This document shows, piece by piece, positions 44,686 through 53,700 of a stretch of DNA of 64,000 bases. How positions within the stretch are numbered: the stretch's first letter is position 1; every line of letters begins with the position of its first letter. Made by a program: the position numbers and the translations under genes. The notes below the pieces were generated by a model, which worked only from the letters and a program-made list of their open reading frames with translations, searched no databases and had not been told where the DNA came from. This DNA is from Vulcanimicrobiota bacterium (GTDB taxonomy: Bacteria; Vulcanimicrobiota; Xenobia; Xenobiales; JADMJV01), in assembly GCA_017307785.1 (NCBI GenBank), contig JAFKGI010000032.1, positions 31,199-95,198 on the forward strand, read 5' to 3'.

Positions 44686-46556
44686 CCGAGCTCGACCAGA
44701 GAGTGATCGCCTGCCTGAGAGGCCTCTCGATGGATTTGCCTCGCCAGGCGGATAGCGGCAGCGGTCACAGCGGCACGGCCATGTCTCTGGCCCCGCTGGG
44801 CTGGCTGCTCTATTCGAAAATCATGCGTTACGATCCCAAGGCCCCTCAGTGGCCGGACCGGGATCGCCTGGTGATGTCCAACGGACACGCATGCGTGCTG
44901 CTTTACGGCCTGCTACACCTTTGCGGCTTTGACCTGAGCCACGAGGACTTACGCCAGTTTCGCCGGCCGGGCAGCAAAACGCCAGGCCACCCGGAAACCT
45001 GGGTCACTCCAGGCATCGACTTTTCCACCGGACCGCTCGGCCAGGGGCTGGCCTCCGCCGTGGGTATGGCCTGGGCCGAACAGCGGCTGCTGGAAGACTT
45101 CGGTCCGGACCTGGTCGATCACTATACTTATGTGCTCTGTTCCGACGGCGACCTCATGGAGGGGGTGAGCGCCGAAGCCTGCTCCCTGGCCGGACATCTG
45201 GGACTGGGCAAACTCATCGTTTTCTACGACGACAACGGAGTCACCATCGACGGTCCCTGCTCCCAGTCGTTCACCGAAGACGTGCTGGCTCGCTATCAGG
45301 CCTATGGTTGGCAGGTCTTGAGCGCCGAAGGCGAGGACTGGAACGGCCTGGAGCAGAGTATTCGGGTGGCCCAGGCCGATCCCAGGCCAACTCTGGTTCG
45401 GGTGCGCACCGTCATCGGCTATCCGGCTCCCACCATGCAGGGACGCAGCGAGGCCCACAGTCCCGCTTTTACGCCGGAGGAAATCCGCGCCACCAAGCAA
45501 CAGATGGGCCTCGACCCGGATGCCCTCTACCAATTGCCAGCCGGCCTGGAGTTGCCGGAACGCAACCTGGCGGCGGACTGGGAACGGCGACTGGCAGCTT
45601 CCTCGAAAAGCGAACTCTGGCGCTCCTACCATGCGACTCCCGCAGTGCCCCCCGTGCCAGTCTTCGCCTCCCCCATCGCGACTCGAGTCGCCTCGGGCAA
45701 GGTCTTGGAAGCACTGAGACTGCCTCAGGTGGTGGGCGGTTCCGCCGACCTGGCCGGGTCCACCAACACCAACCATGGCAAGATCGCTTTCGGCGTCCGC
45801 GAAGGCGCCATGGCGGCCTTTTGCAACGGGGTGGCCCAGCACGGAGGCTTGATTCCCTATTGCTCCACCTACTTCGCCTTCTCGGATCAAATGAAGCCCG
45901 CACTGCGCCTGGCCGCCCTGGCGAGCCTGGGCATCATCTGCGTCTGGACCCACGATAGCCTGGCCTTGGGAGAAGATGGACCCACCCACCAGCCGGTCGA
46001 GCAACTGGCCACCCTGCGAGCCCTTCCCAATTTCTGGGTACTCCGCCCCGCCGACGCCCGGGAGACGGCCCAAGCCTGGGAAGTAGCTCTGAGGCGGCGG
46101 AACGGTCCGTGTGGTCTTATCCTGAGCCGACAGACCCTCCCTCTTTTGGAGGAGGCGCCGCAGCTAGAACGTGGCGCCTACGTGGTTCGTCAGGCTCCCG
46201 AGGACTCGCCCACTCTGCTGGCCACCGGGTCGGAAGTGCATCTTTGTCTGGCCGCGGCCGACCTTCTCGACTTTCCCGTTCGGGTGGTCAGCATGCCCTG
46301 CTGGGAACTGTTCGAACTTCAGACCCCCGAATACCGAGCCCAGGTTCTGGGCAACGGTCCGCGCCTGGCCGTGGAGGCGGCTGCTTCATTGGGCTGGCAT
46401 CGTTGGGCCGATGAGGTGCTGGGTCTGGATCGCTTTGGGGCCTCGGGACCCGGCGCGCAACTGATGGAACTCTACGGATTTACGCCCGGAGCGGTGGCGG
46501 CCAGAACCAGGACCTTGCGCGACTGCCATTCCTCCAGACGCTCGACCAGCGCCTGA
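44682..46556 (+). CDS. tkt: Transketolase
   Basis: 624 residues from a TTG in a TTGA overlap; longer versions of the frame run inside the GH57-like gene. ThDP enzyme motifs are complete: GSGHSGTAMSLAPL, MSNGHACVLLYG, TGPLGQG, CSDGDLMEGVSAEA, FYDDNGVTIDG and THDSLALGEDGPTHQP. It interconverts pentose, triose and hexose phosphates. The GSGHSG opening replaces the usual SGHPG. The 3' end overlaps a convergent gene by 85 bp. Confidence 0.92.
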   Translation: MTELDQRVIACLRGLSMDLPRQADSGSGHSGTAMSLAPLGWLLYSKIMRYDPKAPQWPDRDRLVMSNGHACVLLYGLLHLCGFDLSHEDLRQFRRPGSKTPGHPETWVTPGIDFSTGPLGQGLASAVGMAWAEQRLLEDFGPDLVDHYTYVLCSDGDLMEGVSAEACSLAGHLGLGKLIVFYDDNGVTIDGPCSQSFTEDVLARYQAYGWQVLSAEGEDWNGLEQSIRVAQADPRPTLVRVRTVIGYPAPTMQGRSEAHSPAFTPEEIRATKQQMGLDPDALYQLPAGLELPERNLAADWERRLAASSKSELWRSYHATPAVPPVPVFASPIATRVASGKVLEALRLPQVVGGSADLAGSTNTNHGKIAFGVREGAMAAFCNGVAQHGGLIPYCSTYFAFSDQMKPALRLAALASLGIICVWTHDSLALGEDGPTHQPVEQLATLRALPNFWVLRPADARETAQAWEVALRRRNGPCGLILSRQTLPLLEEAPQLERGAYVVRQAPEDSPTLLATGSEVHLCLAAADLLDFPVRVVSMPCWELFELQTPEYRAQVLGNGPRLAVEAAASLGWHRWADEVLGLDRFGASGPGAQLMELYGFTPGAVAARTRTLRDCHSSRRSTSA

Positions 46557-46993
46557 CGCAGCGCGGCCGCGTCCTGCGGCGTGCAGCGCGTCAAGTTGAG
46601 CAACACGTTTTCGTCTCCCTCGACCTCGTGCTGAACCACGTCGGCTTCGTGATTGACGTCAAAGACCCAGAACGGCTTGTCCGGCGGCGGGGAGATCGGG
46701 CTCTTCACGTCCCAGCGCTGACTCTGCCAGTCAGTAAACTCCGAGTGTCCGGTCTTCTCGCGCTCCACCTGGCGCAGAACGCCGCTGAGGTCGGCGTGGA
46801 CGGCCACGGCTGCTTCTTCGATGGTGGCCGGATCGATCTTGTCCCCACGGGCGGGGTCTTTGGCCAGTTCGAGCTTAGACTGCCAGTAACTGTCCTCGCT
46901 GGAGACGGTCGCCGGTCGCTGTTCCAGCTCCTGGCCGGACAACTGGGTCCAACGCGCTCCAGCCATTCGGCTGAATCGATCGTGCAAGCGCAT
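46472..46993 (-). CDS. Unknown protein overlapping the transketolase 3' end
   Basis: 173 residues from the ATG at 46993; an ATG at 47035 would add 14 less plausible residues. It is acidic and soluble with no known motif (WQSKLELAKDPARGDKIDPA, FWVFDVNHEADVVQHEVEG). The last 28 codons are antisense to tkt. Codon bias is similar to that of the neighbours, so it is probably real, but the function is unknown. Confidence 0.5.
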   Translation of the reverse strand: MRLHDRFSRMAGARWTQLSGQELEQRPATVSSEDSYWQSKLELAKDPARGDKIDPATIEEAAVAVHADLSGVLRQVEREKTGHSEFTDWQSQRWDVKSPISPPPDKPFWVFDVNHEADVVQHEVEGDENVLLNLTRCTPQDAAALRQALVERLEEWQSRKVLVLAATAPGVNP

Positions 46994-47058
46994 AGCGGGA
47001 CCCTGTAGCATAATCCCAAGTATGGGACAGAGCACAGAAAAAACCCGGAAAAAAACGT

Positions 47059-47086
47059 GAGGACCCTCATCGAAATGAGAGTCCTC
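47059..47086 (-). terminator. Rho-independent terminator of the tRNA-Pro gene
   Basis: On the minus strand a 12-position stem with one mismatch closes on a TTCG tetraloop and is followed by a run of seven Ts (47049-47055). It begins 4 nt after the tRNA end. Confidence 0.85.
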
Positions 47087-47089
47087 GAA

Positions 47090-47166
<77 letters not shown>

Positions 47167-47178
47167 AAGCCAGGCCTG

Positions 47179-47206
47179 ATTATAGCACAGGCCTTTTCCG
47201 TGTCAA
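47179..47206 (-). promoter_or_regulatory. Consensus promoter of tRNA-Pro
   Basis: On the minus strand TTGACA (47201-47206) and TATAAT (47179-47184) are both perfect, with 16 bp between. Transcription would start ~7 nt before the tRNA 5' end. It directly abuts the ilvE stop at 47207. Confidence 0.9.
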
Positions 47207-48103
47207 CTAAACCGAGGCCGGATCTGGCTCGAAGATTAAAGTGCCTTCGCGCTGGGTCAACTCTCGGAAAGCGCCCAGCAGCTGGCGGGTGATGGGACCC
47301 ACTTTACCGTCGCCGATCTTGCGCTGGCCGACTTCCACCACCGGCAGAATTTCCGCGCCGGTGCCGGTCACGAAACTCTCATCGGCGGTGTAGAGGTCGT
47401 GAGGAGTCAGGAAGGCCATCTGAACTTCGATGCCGGCGCGCTGAGCCAACTCCATCACCACGCTACGCGTGATGCCCTCCAGGATGCCGACCACCGAGGT
47501 AGGTGTATACAAGGTGCGGTTCTTCACGATGAAGATATTCTCGGAAGTGCACTCGGTGAGGAAGCCGTTCTTGTCCAGCATCAAGCTTTCGGCCACGCCG
47601 GCACCAATGGCTTCGATCTTGGCTAAAATGTTGTTCAGATAGTTCATCGACTTGATGCGGGGGCTCAAGCAGTCCGGCGAATTCTTACGGGTCGAAGCGA
47701 TGATAATACGCAAACCATGCTCATAAGCGTCGGCCGGGTAGAGCTTGATGGTATCGGTAATGACGATCACCGAAGCCTTGTTGCACTTACGCGGATCCAG
47801 GCCGAGATCGCCGACGCCGCGGGTCACCATCAAACGAATGTAGGAGTCGCGCAACTTGTTGCGGCGAAGAGTCTCCAGGACGGTCTCGCGCATCTCCGGC
47901 AGGCTCATGGGAATGTCGATGGCCACCGAGCGGGCCGAGGCATACAGGCGCTCTAAGTGCTCGTCGAGGCGGAAAACGCGACCGCTGTAAGCGCGAATAC
48001 CCTCGAAAACCCCGTCTCCGTAGAGCAAGCCGTGGTCATAGACAGACACACGCGCCTGTTCTTTCGGGTAATATTTTCCATCGATATAGACCTCTAGATT
48101 CAT
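47207..48103 (-). CDS. ilvE: Branched-chain amino acid aminotransferase
   Basis: 298 residues, class IV PLP fold. It opens VYIDGKYYPKEQARVSVYDH and continues with LLYGDGVFEGIRAY. The PLP lysine is K151 in SPRIKSMNYLNN, and the phosphate-binding ECTSENIF and GILEGITRSVVMEL are present. It transaminates Leu, Ile and Val with 2-oxoglutarate. It is a single gene, ending at the tRNA promoter. Confidence 0.93.
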   Translation of the reverse strand: MNLEVYIDGKYYPKEQARVSVYDHGLLYGDGVFEGIRAYSGRVFRLDEHLERLYASARSVAIDIPMSLPEMRETVLETLRRNKLRDSYIRLMVTRGVGDLGLDPRKCNKASVIVITDTIKLYPADAYEHGLRIIIASTRKNSPDCLSPRIKSMNYLNNILAKIEAIGAGVAESLMLDKNGFLTECTSENIFIVKNRTLYTPTSVVGILEGITRSVVMELAQRAGIEVQMAFLTPHDLYTADESFVTGTGAEILPVVEVGQRKIGDGKVGPITRQLLGAFRELTQREGTLIFEPDPASV

Positions 48104-48139
48104 CCAGTTCGGGTTCCTTTGATGAAGAATGGAAAGCTA

Positions 48140-48919
48140 TTATGCCTCGGGCAAGGGGGAGGCAAACCTGGGAGAGCCCAGCAGGTAAGGGCAGTCAAAC
48201 GGCATCCAGCCTAGCCGGAAGGAGCCGATGCGCCAATCAAAAGTCCCCTCTGGATCCACCTCGCGGGTCATCTCGCGCAACTCATCCTCGGTGTAGACCC
48301 GAAAGCAAGACATGCAGCCATCGAACGTCAGCAAGAAAGGAACCAGTGGATGCAGCCGGCGCCAGCGAAACGGCCTGGCCCACAGGATACTGCTCAGACT
48401 CAAGATCGGCATAAGAAAAACGCTGAGCAGCCGCGGCCAGCGACGCTGTAAGGCTTCAAAAATGGCCACCGGTTGCCGGCGGAAGACGGCCTCCGCCAGG
48501 ACCTTCCGGGCGTCGGCCGGAGTCAAGTGATGAAAGCTATTGAAGAAACTCCAGACTCCCCGCAAATCAGGGGGCAGGCAGCGGGCATCCACCGAGGCCG
48601 GCTCGTAATCCACCCAGCCCGGAAAGCGCCCCTGGAGCTCTTGCCAGGCCTGAAGGTTGGGGTAGCGATCCGTAACCGTGACCCGGATCGGATGCTCTTG
48701 TAAAATACCGCCTATCGGACCGGAAGAACCGGAACAACAGTCGATAACCCGGGGAAAGTTCAACTGCTGCAACCAGGGCAGCCAAAGGCGGGCAATGGCT
48801 CGCGGCCAGCCCGCCAGGTTGAGACCGCGCACCAGAATTTCGGTCGCTTCATCGCGCAACCAGGCCGGACACGCTTGCAAGTCTTCCAACTCGAGGCCGT
48901 GCACGCGAGGCATCTTCAT
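48140..48919 (-). CDS. SAM-dependent methyltransferase-like protein
   Basis: 259 residues. A degenerate motif I (VIDCCSGSSGPIGGIL), an acidic end of strand 2 (VTVTDRYPNL) and SFFNSFHHLTPADARKVL point to a Rossmann methyltransferase. The C-terminal third has hydrophobic helices (FLMPILSLSSILWA) suggesting membrane contact. The substrate is unknown. It overlaps the lipoprotein gene by 4 nt (ATGA). Confidence 0.65.
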   Translation of the reverse strand: MKMPRVHGLELEDLQACPAWLRDEATEILVRGLNLAGWPRAIARLWLPWLQQLNFPRVIDCCSGSSGPIGGILQEHPIRVTVTDRYPNLQAWQELQGRFPGWVDYEPASVDARCLPPDLRGVWSFFNSFHHLTPADARKVLAEAVFRRQPVAIFEALQRRWPRLLSVFLMPILSLSSILWARPFRWRRLHPLVPFLLTFDGCMSCFRVYTEDELREMTREVDPEGTFDWRIGSFRLGWMPFDCPYLLGSPRFASPLPEA

Positions 48920-49326
48920 GGCTGGGGGTTGACCACGTCTTGCATCAGGGGTTGCCTCAACTGCATGCCGTAGCCGGAGAGAACGATGCGATGCGTCTTG
49001 ACGTCAGCCTGGACCACCACCGCCCAGGGCAGTCCCGGCTGCGGCAGATAAGCGATACGCCCGGGCAGACGCGACTGATCGCTGATGTTGAAGTCGTGCT
49101 CCGAAACCAGGCGCGGCGGCCACAGCGAACGAGCGTTGGCCGAGAAAAGCGCGTCCACCATACGCTCTTCCAGAGCGCCCTTTTTGGATTTGTCGGCCAG
49201 ACTGCGCAGTCGCGGGTCGGCTAACACGCTGCGCACCTGATCCATACCGCGCCGCAAAGCCCGAGGGCGCGGATCCAGGCCACAGCCCACCGCCAGCAGA
49301 GCCAATCCGACACACCACACTCTCAC
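48916..49326 (-). CDS. Small putative lipoprotein
   Basis: 136 residues from the GTG at 49326. That start gives VRVWCVGLALLAVGC, a lipoprotein signal with lipobox AVGC at position 15. An ATG at 49392 would run into the divergent adenine deaminase gene and bury the signal. The mature part is soluble (SEHDFNISDQSRLPGRIAYL, VVVQADVKTHRIVLSGYGM). It is coupled to the methyltransferase-like gene. Function unknown. Confidence 0.55.
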   Translation of the reverse strand: MRVWCVGLALLAVGCGLDPRPRALRRGMDQVRSVLADPRLRSLADKSKKGALEERMVDALFSANARSLWPPRLVSEHDFNISDQSRLPGRIAYLPQPGLPWAVVVQADVKTHRIVLSGYGMQLRQPLMQDVVNPQP

Positions 49327-49384
49327 ACTCAGGTCTACCCCACCCGCCAAGGAAATCCTGGCTCTGCAAACAAAGCCCTCGGGC

Positions 49385-51109
49385 ATGAACAACCGCCCGA
49401 CCTATGACGAAGCGCAACGATTGCTGGCCGTCGCCCGCGGCCAGGAGCAGGCTCCGCTGGTTCTGAAAAACGCCCGCGTCCTCAACGTCTTTACCGGTGA
49501 AATCCTGGAGCATGACGTAGCCCTGTGCGGTGAGCGAATCGCCGGAGTGGGGAGCTACAGCGGACTGGAAGAAATCGACCTGAGCGGGCGTATCCTCGTG
49601 CCGGGCTTCATCGACGGCCACATGCACCTGGAATCCTCCATGATGACTCCGCGCCAGTTCGCCCGGGCGGTGGTGCCGCGCGGCACCACCAGTGTGGTCA
49701 CCGATCCGCACGAGATCGCGAATGTCCTGGGGGCTCCGGGGATTCAGTATCTGCTGGACAGCGCCGAAGGACTGCCCCTGGACATGTGGGTCATGCGTAG
49801 TTCCTGTGTGCCGGCCACTCACCTGGAAAACGCTGGAGCCAGCCTGACGGCGGCAGATCTGGCCGAGCTTCAGCATCCCAAGTTGCTGGGCCTGGCCGAA
49901 ATGATGAACTTTCCTGGACTGCTCAGCGGTGACCCGGAGTGCCTCAAGAAGGTTCTGCAGACGGGCGATCAACCGGTGGACGGTCATGCGCCCCGCCTCA
50001 GCGGCCAGGCTCTGTGCGCCTACGTGGCCGCGGGGGTCCAGTCCGACCATGAATGCACCACGGCCGCCGAAGCCCGCGAGAAACTCCGCCTGGGACTGCA
50101 CATCATGCTGCGCGAGGGCTCGGTCACCCGCGACATCGAGGCGCTCTTGCCGGCCGTGGATGAAGTCAACGCCCATCGCTGCTTCTTCGTCACCGACGAC
50201 CGTGAACCGCTCGACTTGCTGCGCGAAGGCCATATCGACTTTTGTATTCGCAAAGCCATTCGGCTGGGCTGCCCTCCGGCCCGCGCCTATACCATGGCCA
50301 GCTATCACGCGGCCCGCTACTTCCAGCTGCACTTCCAGGGCGCGATCGCTCCGGGCTACCTGGCCGACCTGGCGGTGGTGAGCGACCTGGAAGCGGTCCA
50401 GGTGGAGCGAGTCATGAAGCGCGGCCGCTGGGTGGCCGAAAACGGCCGGCTCAGCTGGGAAGGCACGCCGGCGGAGGTGGCGGCTCCCAAGCCCACCGTT
50501 CACCTGCCGGCCCTGGAGGCCTCGAGCTTCGATATCGTAAACGACAACGCCCACGTTCACGTCATCGAGTTGATCCCCCACCAAATTGTGACCGGCCGCT
50601 CAACCGCACAGGTGGTCCAACAAGACGGCAAACTCCAGGCCAACCTGGAGCAAGACGTGCTCAAGCTGGCCGTGGTCGAACGACATCGGGCCACCGGCAA
50701 CATCGGGCTGGGATTCGTGCGTGGTTTTGGCCTGAAACGGGGAGCGATTGCTTCGACCGTGGCCCATGACAGCCACAACCTGGTGATCGCCGGCTGTAGC
50801 GACAGCGACATGCTGGTGGCCGCGCGGGAAGTCGAGCGGCTGGGCGGAGGCTGGGTGGTGGTCGCCGATGGCCAGGTGCTGGCGGCCCTGCCTCTGCCCA
50901 TCGCCGGACTGCTCTCGGATCAAGAACTGGAGACGGTGGCCCAACTCAACCTGGATCTGATCGAGGCTACCCGCCAGCTAGGAGGCACCGCGGCCAATCC
51001 CTTCATGTCCCTTTCCTTCCTGGCTCTGCCGGTGATCCCGTCGCTCAAGCTGACGGACCTGGGACTGGTCGACGTCGACCAGTTCGCTCTGATCGGGCTC
51101 AACGCTTGA
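49385..51109 (+). CDS. ade: Adenine deaminase (ADE type, amidohydrolase)
   Basis: 574 residues, typical of bacterial Ade. Metal ligands: PGFIDGHMHLESSMM, VTDPHEIANVLG, DGHAP, QSDHECTT and the C-terminal block FVRGFGLKRGAIASTVAHDS. It deaminates adenine to hypoxanthine using Mn/Fe. It is the first gene of a plus-strand run that continues with surface-glycan genes, coupled to the glycosyltransferase by TTGA. Confidence 0.93.
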   Translation: MNNRPTYDEAQRLLAVARGQEQAPLVLKNARVLNVFTGEILEHDVALCGERIAGVGSYSGLEEIDLSGRILVPGFIDGHMHLESSMMTPRQFARAVVPRGTTSVVTDPHEIANVLGAPGIQYLLDSAEGLPLDMWVMRSSCVPATHLENAGASLTAADLAELQHPKLLGLAEMMNFPGLLSGDPECLKKVLQTGDQPVDGHAPRLSGQALCAYVAAGVQSDHECTTAAEAREKLRLGLHIMLREGSVTRDIEALLPAVDEVNAHRCFFVTDDREPLDLLREGHIDFCIRKAIRLGCPPARAYTMASYHAARYFQLHFQGAIAPGYLADLAVVSDLEAVQVERVMKRGRWVAENGRLSWEGTPAEVAAPKPTVHLPALEASSFDIVNDNAHVHVIELIPHQIVTGRSTAQVVQQDGKLQANLEQDVLKLAVVERHRATGNIGLGFVRGFGLKRGAIASTVAHDSHNLVIAGCSDSDMLVAAREVERLGGGWVVVADGQVLAALPLPIAGLLSDQELETVAQLNLDLIEATRQLGGTAANPFMSLSFLALPVIPSLKLTDLGLVDVDQFALIGLNA

Positions 51110-52251
51110 ACTCTGGCCTGAAGATCGGGGTCGACGCCACCTACCTGACTCGCGACACTCGCGGTATGGGCCGTTGCGTCCGCGCCATTCTGCACGAATG
51201 GGAAGAGAATCCCGAGCGCTTCATTCTGCTGGCTTTAAGCCGGCGCCACCTGGCCTCGCTCAAAGAATACGCCCAGCGAGGCTGGCAAACGTGCCTCTAC
51301 AATCAGGCACCCGACCTGTCGGTTTGCTGGTTCCCCTGGAACCGCATCGACTGGGATCCCGAGTGCCCGCGCGTGGCCTTGATTCACGACGTGGCTCCTT
51401 TTACGCACTTCCACCCCCAGACCCGCCATCGCGAAGACGACCAGGCTCGTATGGCCGAAGCCGTACGTCACGCCGATGCCGTGATGACCGTCTCCAACTT
51501 TTCCCGCGCGGAGATCCACCATTACCTGAGCTACCCCATCGAAGAAATGGAAGTGGTCTACTGGGCGCCCGACCGACAGCTTTTCAGCCCCAGCGCCCTG
51601 GTGCGCAAGGATCTGCTGCCCGAGGCTCTCCACGACAAGCCTTTTCTGCTCTATGTGGGCACGCTGGAGCCGCGCAAAAATCTACGCGGCCTGCTGGAGG
51701 CGATGAGCCTGATGGAAAAGCAGATTCCCCATCAACTGGCCCTGCTTTGCCCCCGACCGACCACCCCCTGGACCGACAAGATTTGGGGCAAGACGCACGC
51801 TCTTCAGGAGATCTGCGACGCGCTCGAGTCGCGATTGGTCTGGTTAGATCCGATGGACGACGCCCACCTCGTCGAGCTTTACCGACGCACCGATCTGTTT
51901 GTCATGCCTTCGCTCTACGAAGGGTTCGGTCTGCCCCTGCTCGAGGCCCTGGCTTGCGGCACCAAAGTGGCGGCGGCCCGAGCCGCTTCCTTGCCCGAGG
52001 TGGGCGGCGCCCTGCCCTTCTGGTTTAACCCCAAGGACTCGGTGGACATCGCCAAGGTCATCATGGACGCGCTGGAAAAGCCCAACCGCACCAGCGAGGA
52101 AATCGAGCAACATCTGCAGCACTTCAGCTGGAACCAGACTGCCGACGAGGTTCTACATTTTCTGGAAGAGGTGGGGCAGCGCCCACGGCGCAGCAATTCT
52201 GGAGTCTTTCCCAGCCTACCGGCTCATCTGCAAATTCCCGAGGAGATTTGA
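51106..52251 (+). CDS. GT4-family glycosyltransferase
   Basis: 381 residues from a TTG. GT-B fold, GT4 motifs: GVDATYLTRDTRGMGRCVRAI near the start, VSNFSRAEIHHYL, FLLYVGTLEPRKNLRGLLEA (donor site) and PSLYEGFGLPLLEALACGT. It transfers a sugar from a nucleotide donor to an envelope glycan. It shares one base with the hldA start. Confidence 0.85.
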   Translation: MNSGLKIGVDATYLTRDTRGMGRCVRAILHEWEENPERFILLALSRRHLASLKEYAQRGWQTCLYNQAPDLSVCWFPWNRIDWDPECPRVALIHDVAPFTHFHPQTRHREDDQARMAEAVRHADAVMTVSNFSRAEIHHYLSYPIEEMEVVYWAPDRQLFSPSALVRKDLLPEALHDKPFLLYVGTLEPRKNLRGLLEAMSLMEKQIPHQLALLCPRPTTPWTDKIWGKTHALQEICDALESRLVWLDPMDDAHLVELYRRTDLFVMPSLYEGFGLPLLEALACGTKVAAARAASLPEVGGALPFWFNPKDSVDIAKVIMDALEKPNRTSEEIEQHLQHFSWNQTADEVLHFLEEVGQRPRRSNSGVFPSLPAHLQIPEEI

Positions 52252-53237
52252 TGTCCAAGAATACCTGGCTGCATCACTGCCTGGCCCGTTGTTCCAAGGT
52301 GCCGGTCATGGTGGTGGGCGACTTGATGCTCGACCACTGGGTGTGGGGGAGCGTGACCCGGATCTCTCCCGAAGCGCCCATTCCGGTGGTGGACGTGCAA
52401 CGCTACACCTATACCGCCGGCGGAGCCGCCAACGTTGTCACCAACCTGCGGGAGCTCGGGGTCCCTTGCTTCCAGGTGGGAGTGGTGGGCCGGGACGATT
52501 CGGGTCGCAAGCTGCGAGCCATTTTGCGCCGCGAAGGAGCGGACGTCAGCGGCCTGATCACCGACCCGGACCGCCCCACCACGCTCAAGACCCGGATTGT
52601 GGCCCACAGCCAGCAGATGGTTCGAGCCGACTTCGAGAGCCGCGAACCGTTGGCGGACGCCCTTCAAGATCAGGTCCTGGAGCGAATCCAGGCGCTCATA
52701 GAGCGCGTGCAGCTGGTGGTTTTTTCCGACTATGACAAAGGCCTGTTTCAGCCGGAATTAGTCCAACGATTGTTCCAGATCGCCCATCAGGCCGGCAAAA
52801 AAGTCATCGGCGGCCCCAAGCCGGGCAACTTGAAACGTTTCCAGGGAGCCGACCTGGTCACACTCAACGCTAAGGAGGCCACCCAGGCTTCCGGCCACCC
52901 CGCCTTACCACTGGCCAGCCTGCTGGAGGCCGGCGCGGAACTGCGCCGACAGCTGCCCGGAAGCCACGTGCTCATCACCCGCGGGGAACACGGGATGTCT
53001 CTTTTTGAAAAAGCCGGCGAAGTGCACCACCAGCCCGCCCTGGCCAGTCAGGTTTTCGACGTTAGCGGAGCCGGCGACACCGTGCTCTCGACTCTATCCT
53101 GGACTCTGGCGGGCGGCGCCACCCCGGCTCAGGCCATCGAGGCAGCCAGTCACGCGGCCGCCGTGGTGGTTCGCAAAGTGGGCACCGCCACCGCCAATCC
53201 CGAAGAGATTCTGGCGAGCTTTTCCGCCAATGGGTAG
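52251..53237 (+). CDS. hldA: D-glycero-beta-D-manno-heptose-7-phosphate kinase (RfaE domain I)
   Basis: 328 residues; the ATG at 52251 follows GAGGAG. PfkB fold: VVGDLMLDHWVWGSVTRISPE, YTAGGAANVVTNL, LNAKEAT and the catalytic DVSGAGDTVLSTL. It phosphorylates heptose 7-phosphate at C1 for ADP-heptose synthesis. In E. coli this is the N-terminal half of HldE; here it is separate and overlaps hldC by 8 nt. Confidence 0.9.
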   Translation: MSKNTWLHHCLARCSKVPVMVVGDLMLDHWVWGSVTRISPEAPIPVVDVQRYTYTAGGAANVVTNLRELGVPCFQVGVVGRDDSGRKLRAILRREGADVSGLITDPDRPTTLKTRIVAHSQQMVRADFESREPLADALQDQVLERIQALIERVQLVVFSDYDKGLFQPELVQRLFQIAHQAGKKVIGGPKPGNLKRFQGADLVTLNAKEATQASGHPALPLASLLEAGAELRRQLPGSHVLITRGEHGMSLFEKAGEVHHQPALASQVFDVSGAGDTVLSTLSWTLAGGATPAQAIEAASHAAAVVVRKVGTATANPEEILASFSANG

Positions 53238-53700
53238 AGTCGTCACCGTCGAGGAACTGCTACCCCACCTGCAAGGCCGCCGGGTCGTCTTCACCAATGG
53301 ATGTTTCGATCTGCTGCACGTGGGTCATCTGCGCACGCTGCAATGGGCTCGCGCTCAGGGAGATCTGCTGGTGCTGGGGCTCAATTCCGACGCCAGCGTC
53401 CGTCACTTGAAGGGCCCGACCCGGCCCATCACCGCTGAGGGGGACCGCGCCGAGCTTCTGGCCGGATTCGCCTGCGTGGACTTTGTGGTGATTTTCGAAG
53501 AAGCCGATCCGATGCGCCTGTTGGCCCAAATTCGTCCGGCCGTCCACGTCAAAGGCGGGGATTATCGACCCGAGGAACTTCCCGAAGCCGCTCTGGTCAA
53601 AAGCTGGGGGGGCCAGGTGCTGGTCACTCCGCTGATCGAGGGCCGTTCTACCACCAAGATTGAGTCACAGCTCCGTGAAACTCCTCATCACAGCCAATAG
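53230..53700 (+). CDS. hldC: D-glycero-beta-D-manno-heptose-1-phosphate adenylyltransferase (RfaE domain II)
   Basis: 156 residues. Nucleotidyltransferase motifs: VVFTNGCFDLLHVGHLRTL (HxGH), LGLNSDASVRHLKGPTRPI, VHVKGGDYRPEELPE and EGRSTTKI. It makes ADP-heptose from heptose 1-phosphate and ATP. It overlaps the LpxB-like gene by 26 nt. Confidence 0.92.
   Translation: MGRVVTVEELLPHLQGRRVVFTNGCFDLLHVGHLRTLQWARAQGDLLVLGLNSDASVRHLKGPTRPITAEGDRAELLAGFACVDFVVIFEEADPMRLLAQIRPAVHVKGGDYRPEELPEAALVKSWGGQVLVTPLIEGRSTTKIESQLRETPHHSQ

Noticed and set aside
44949..46073. 374-codon frame antisense to transketolase
   Set aside because: Shadow of a highly conserved gene.
43678..46556. GH57-like and transketolase as one fused protein
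   Set aside because: They are in different frames with a stop and a TTGA restart.
49004..50584. 526-codon frame antisense to ade and reaching into the lipoprotein gene
   Set aside because: It crosses two well-supported genes on complementary logic and lacks a start signal.
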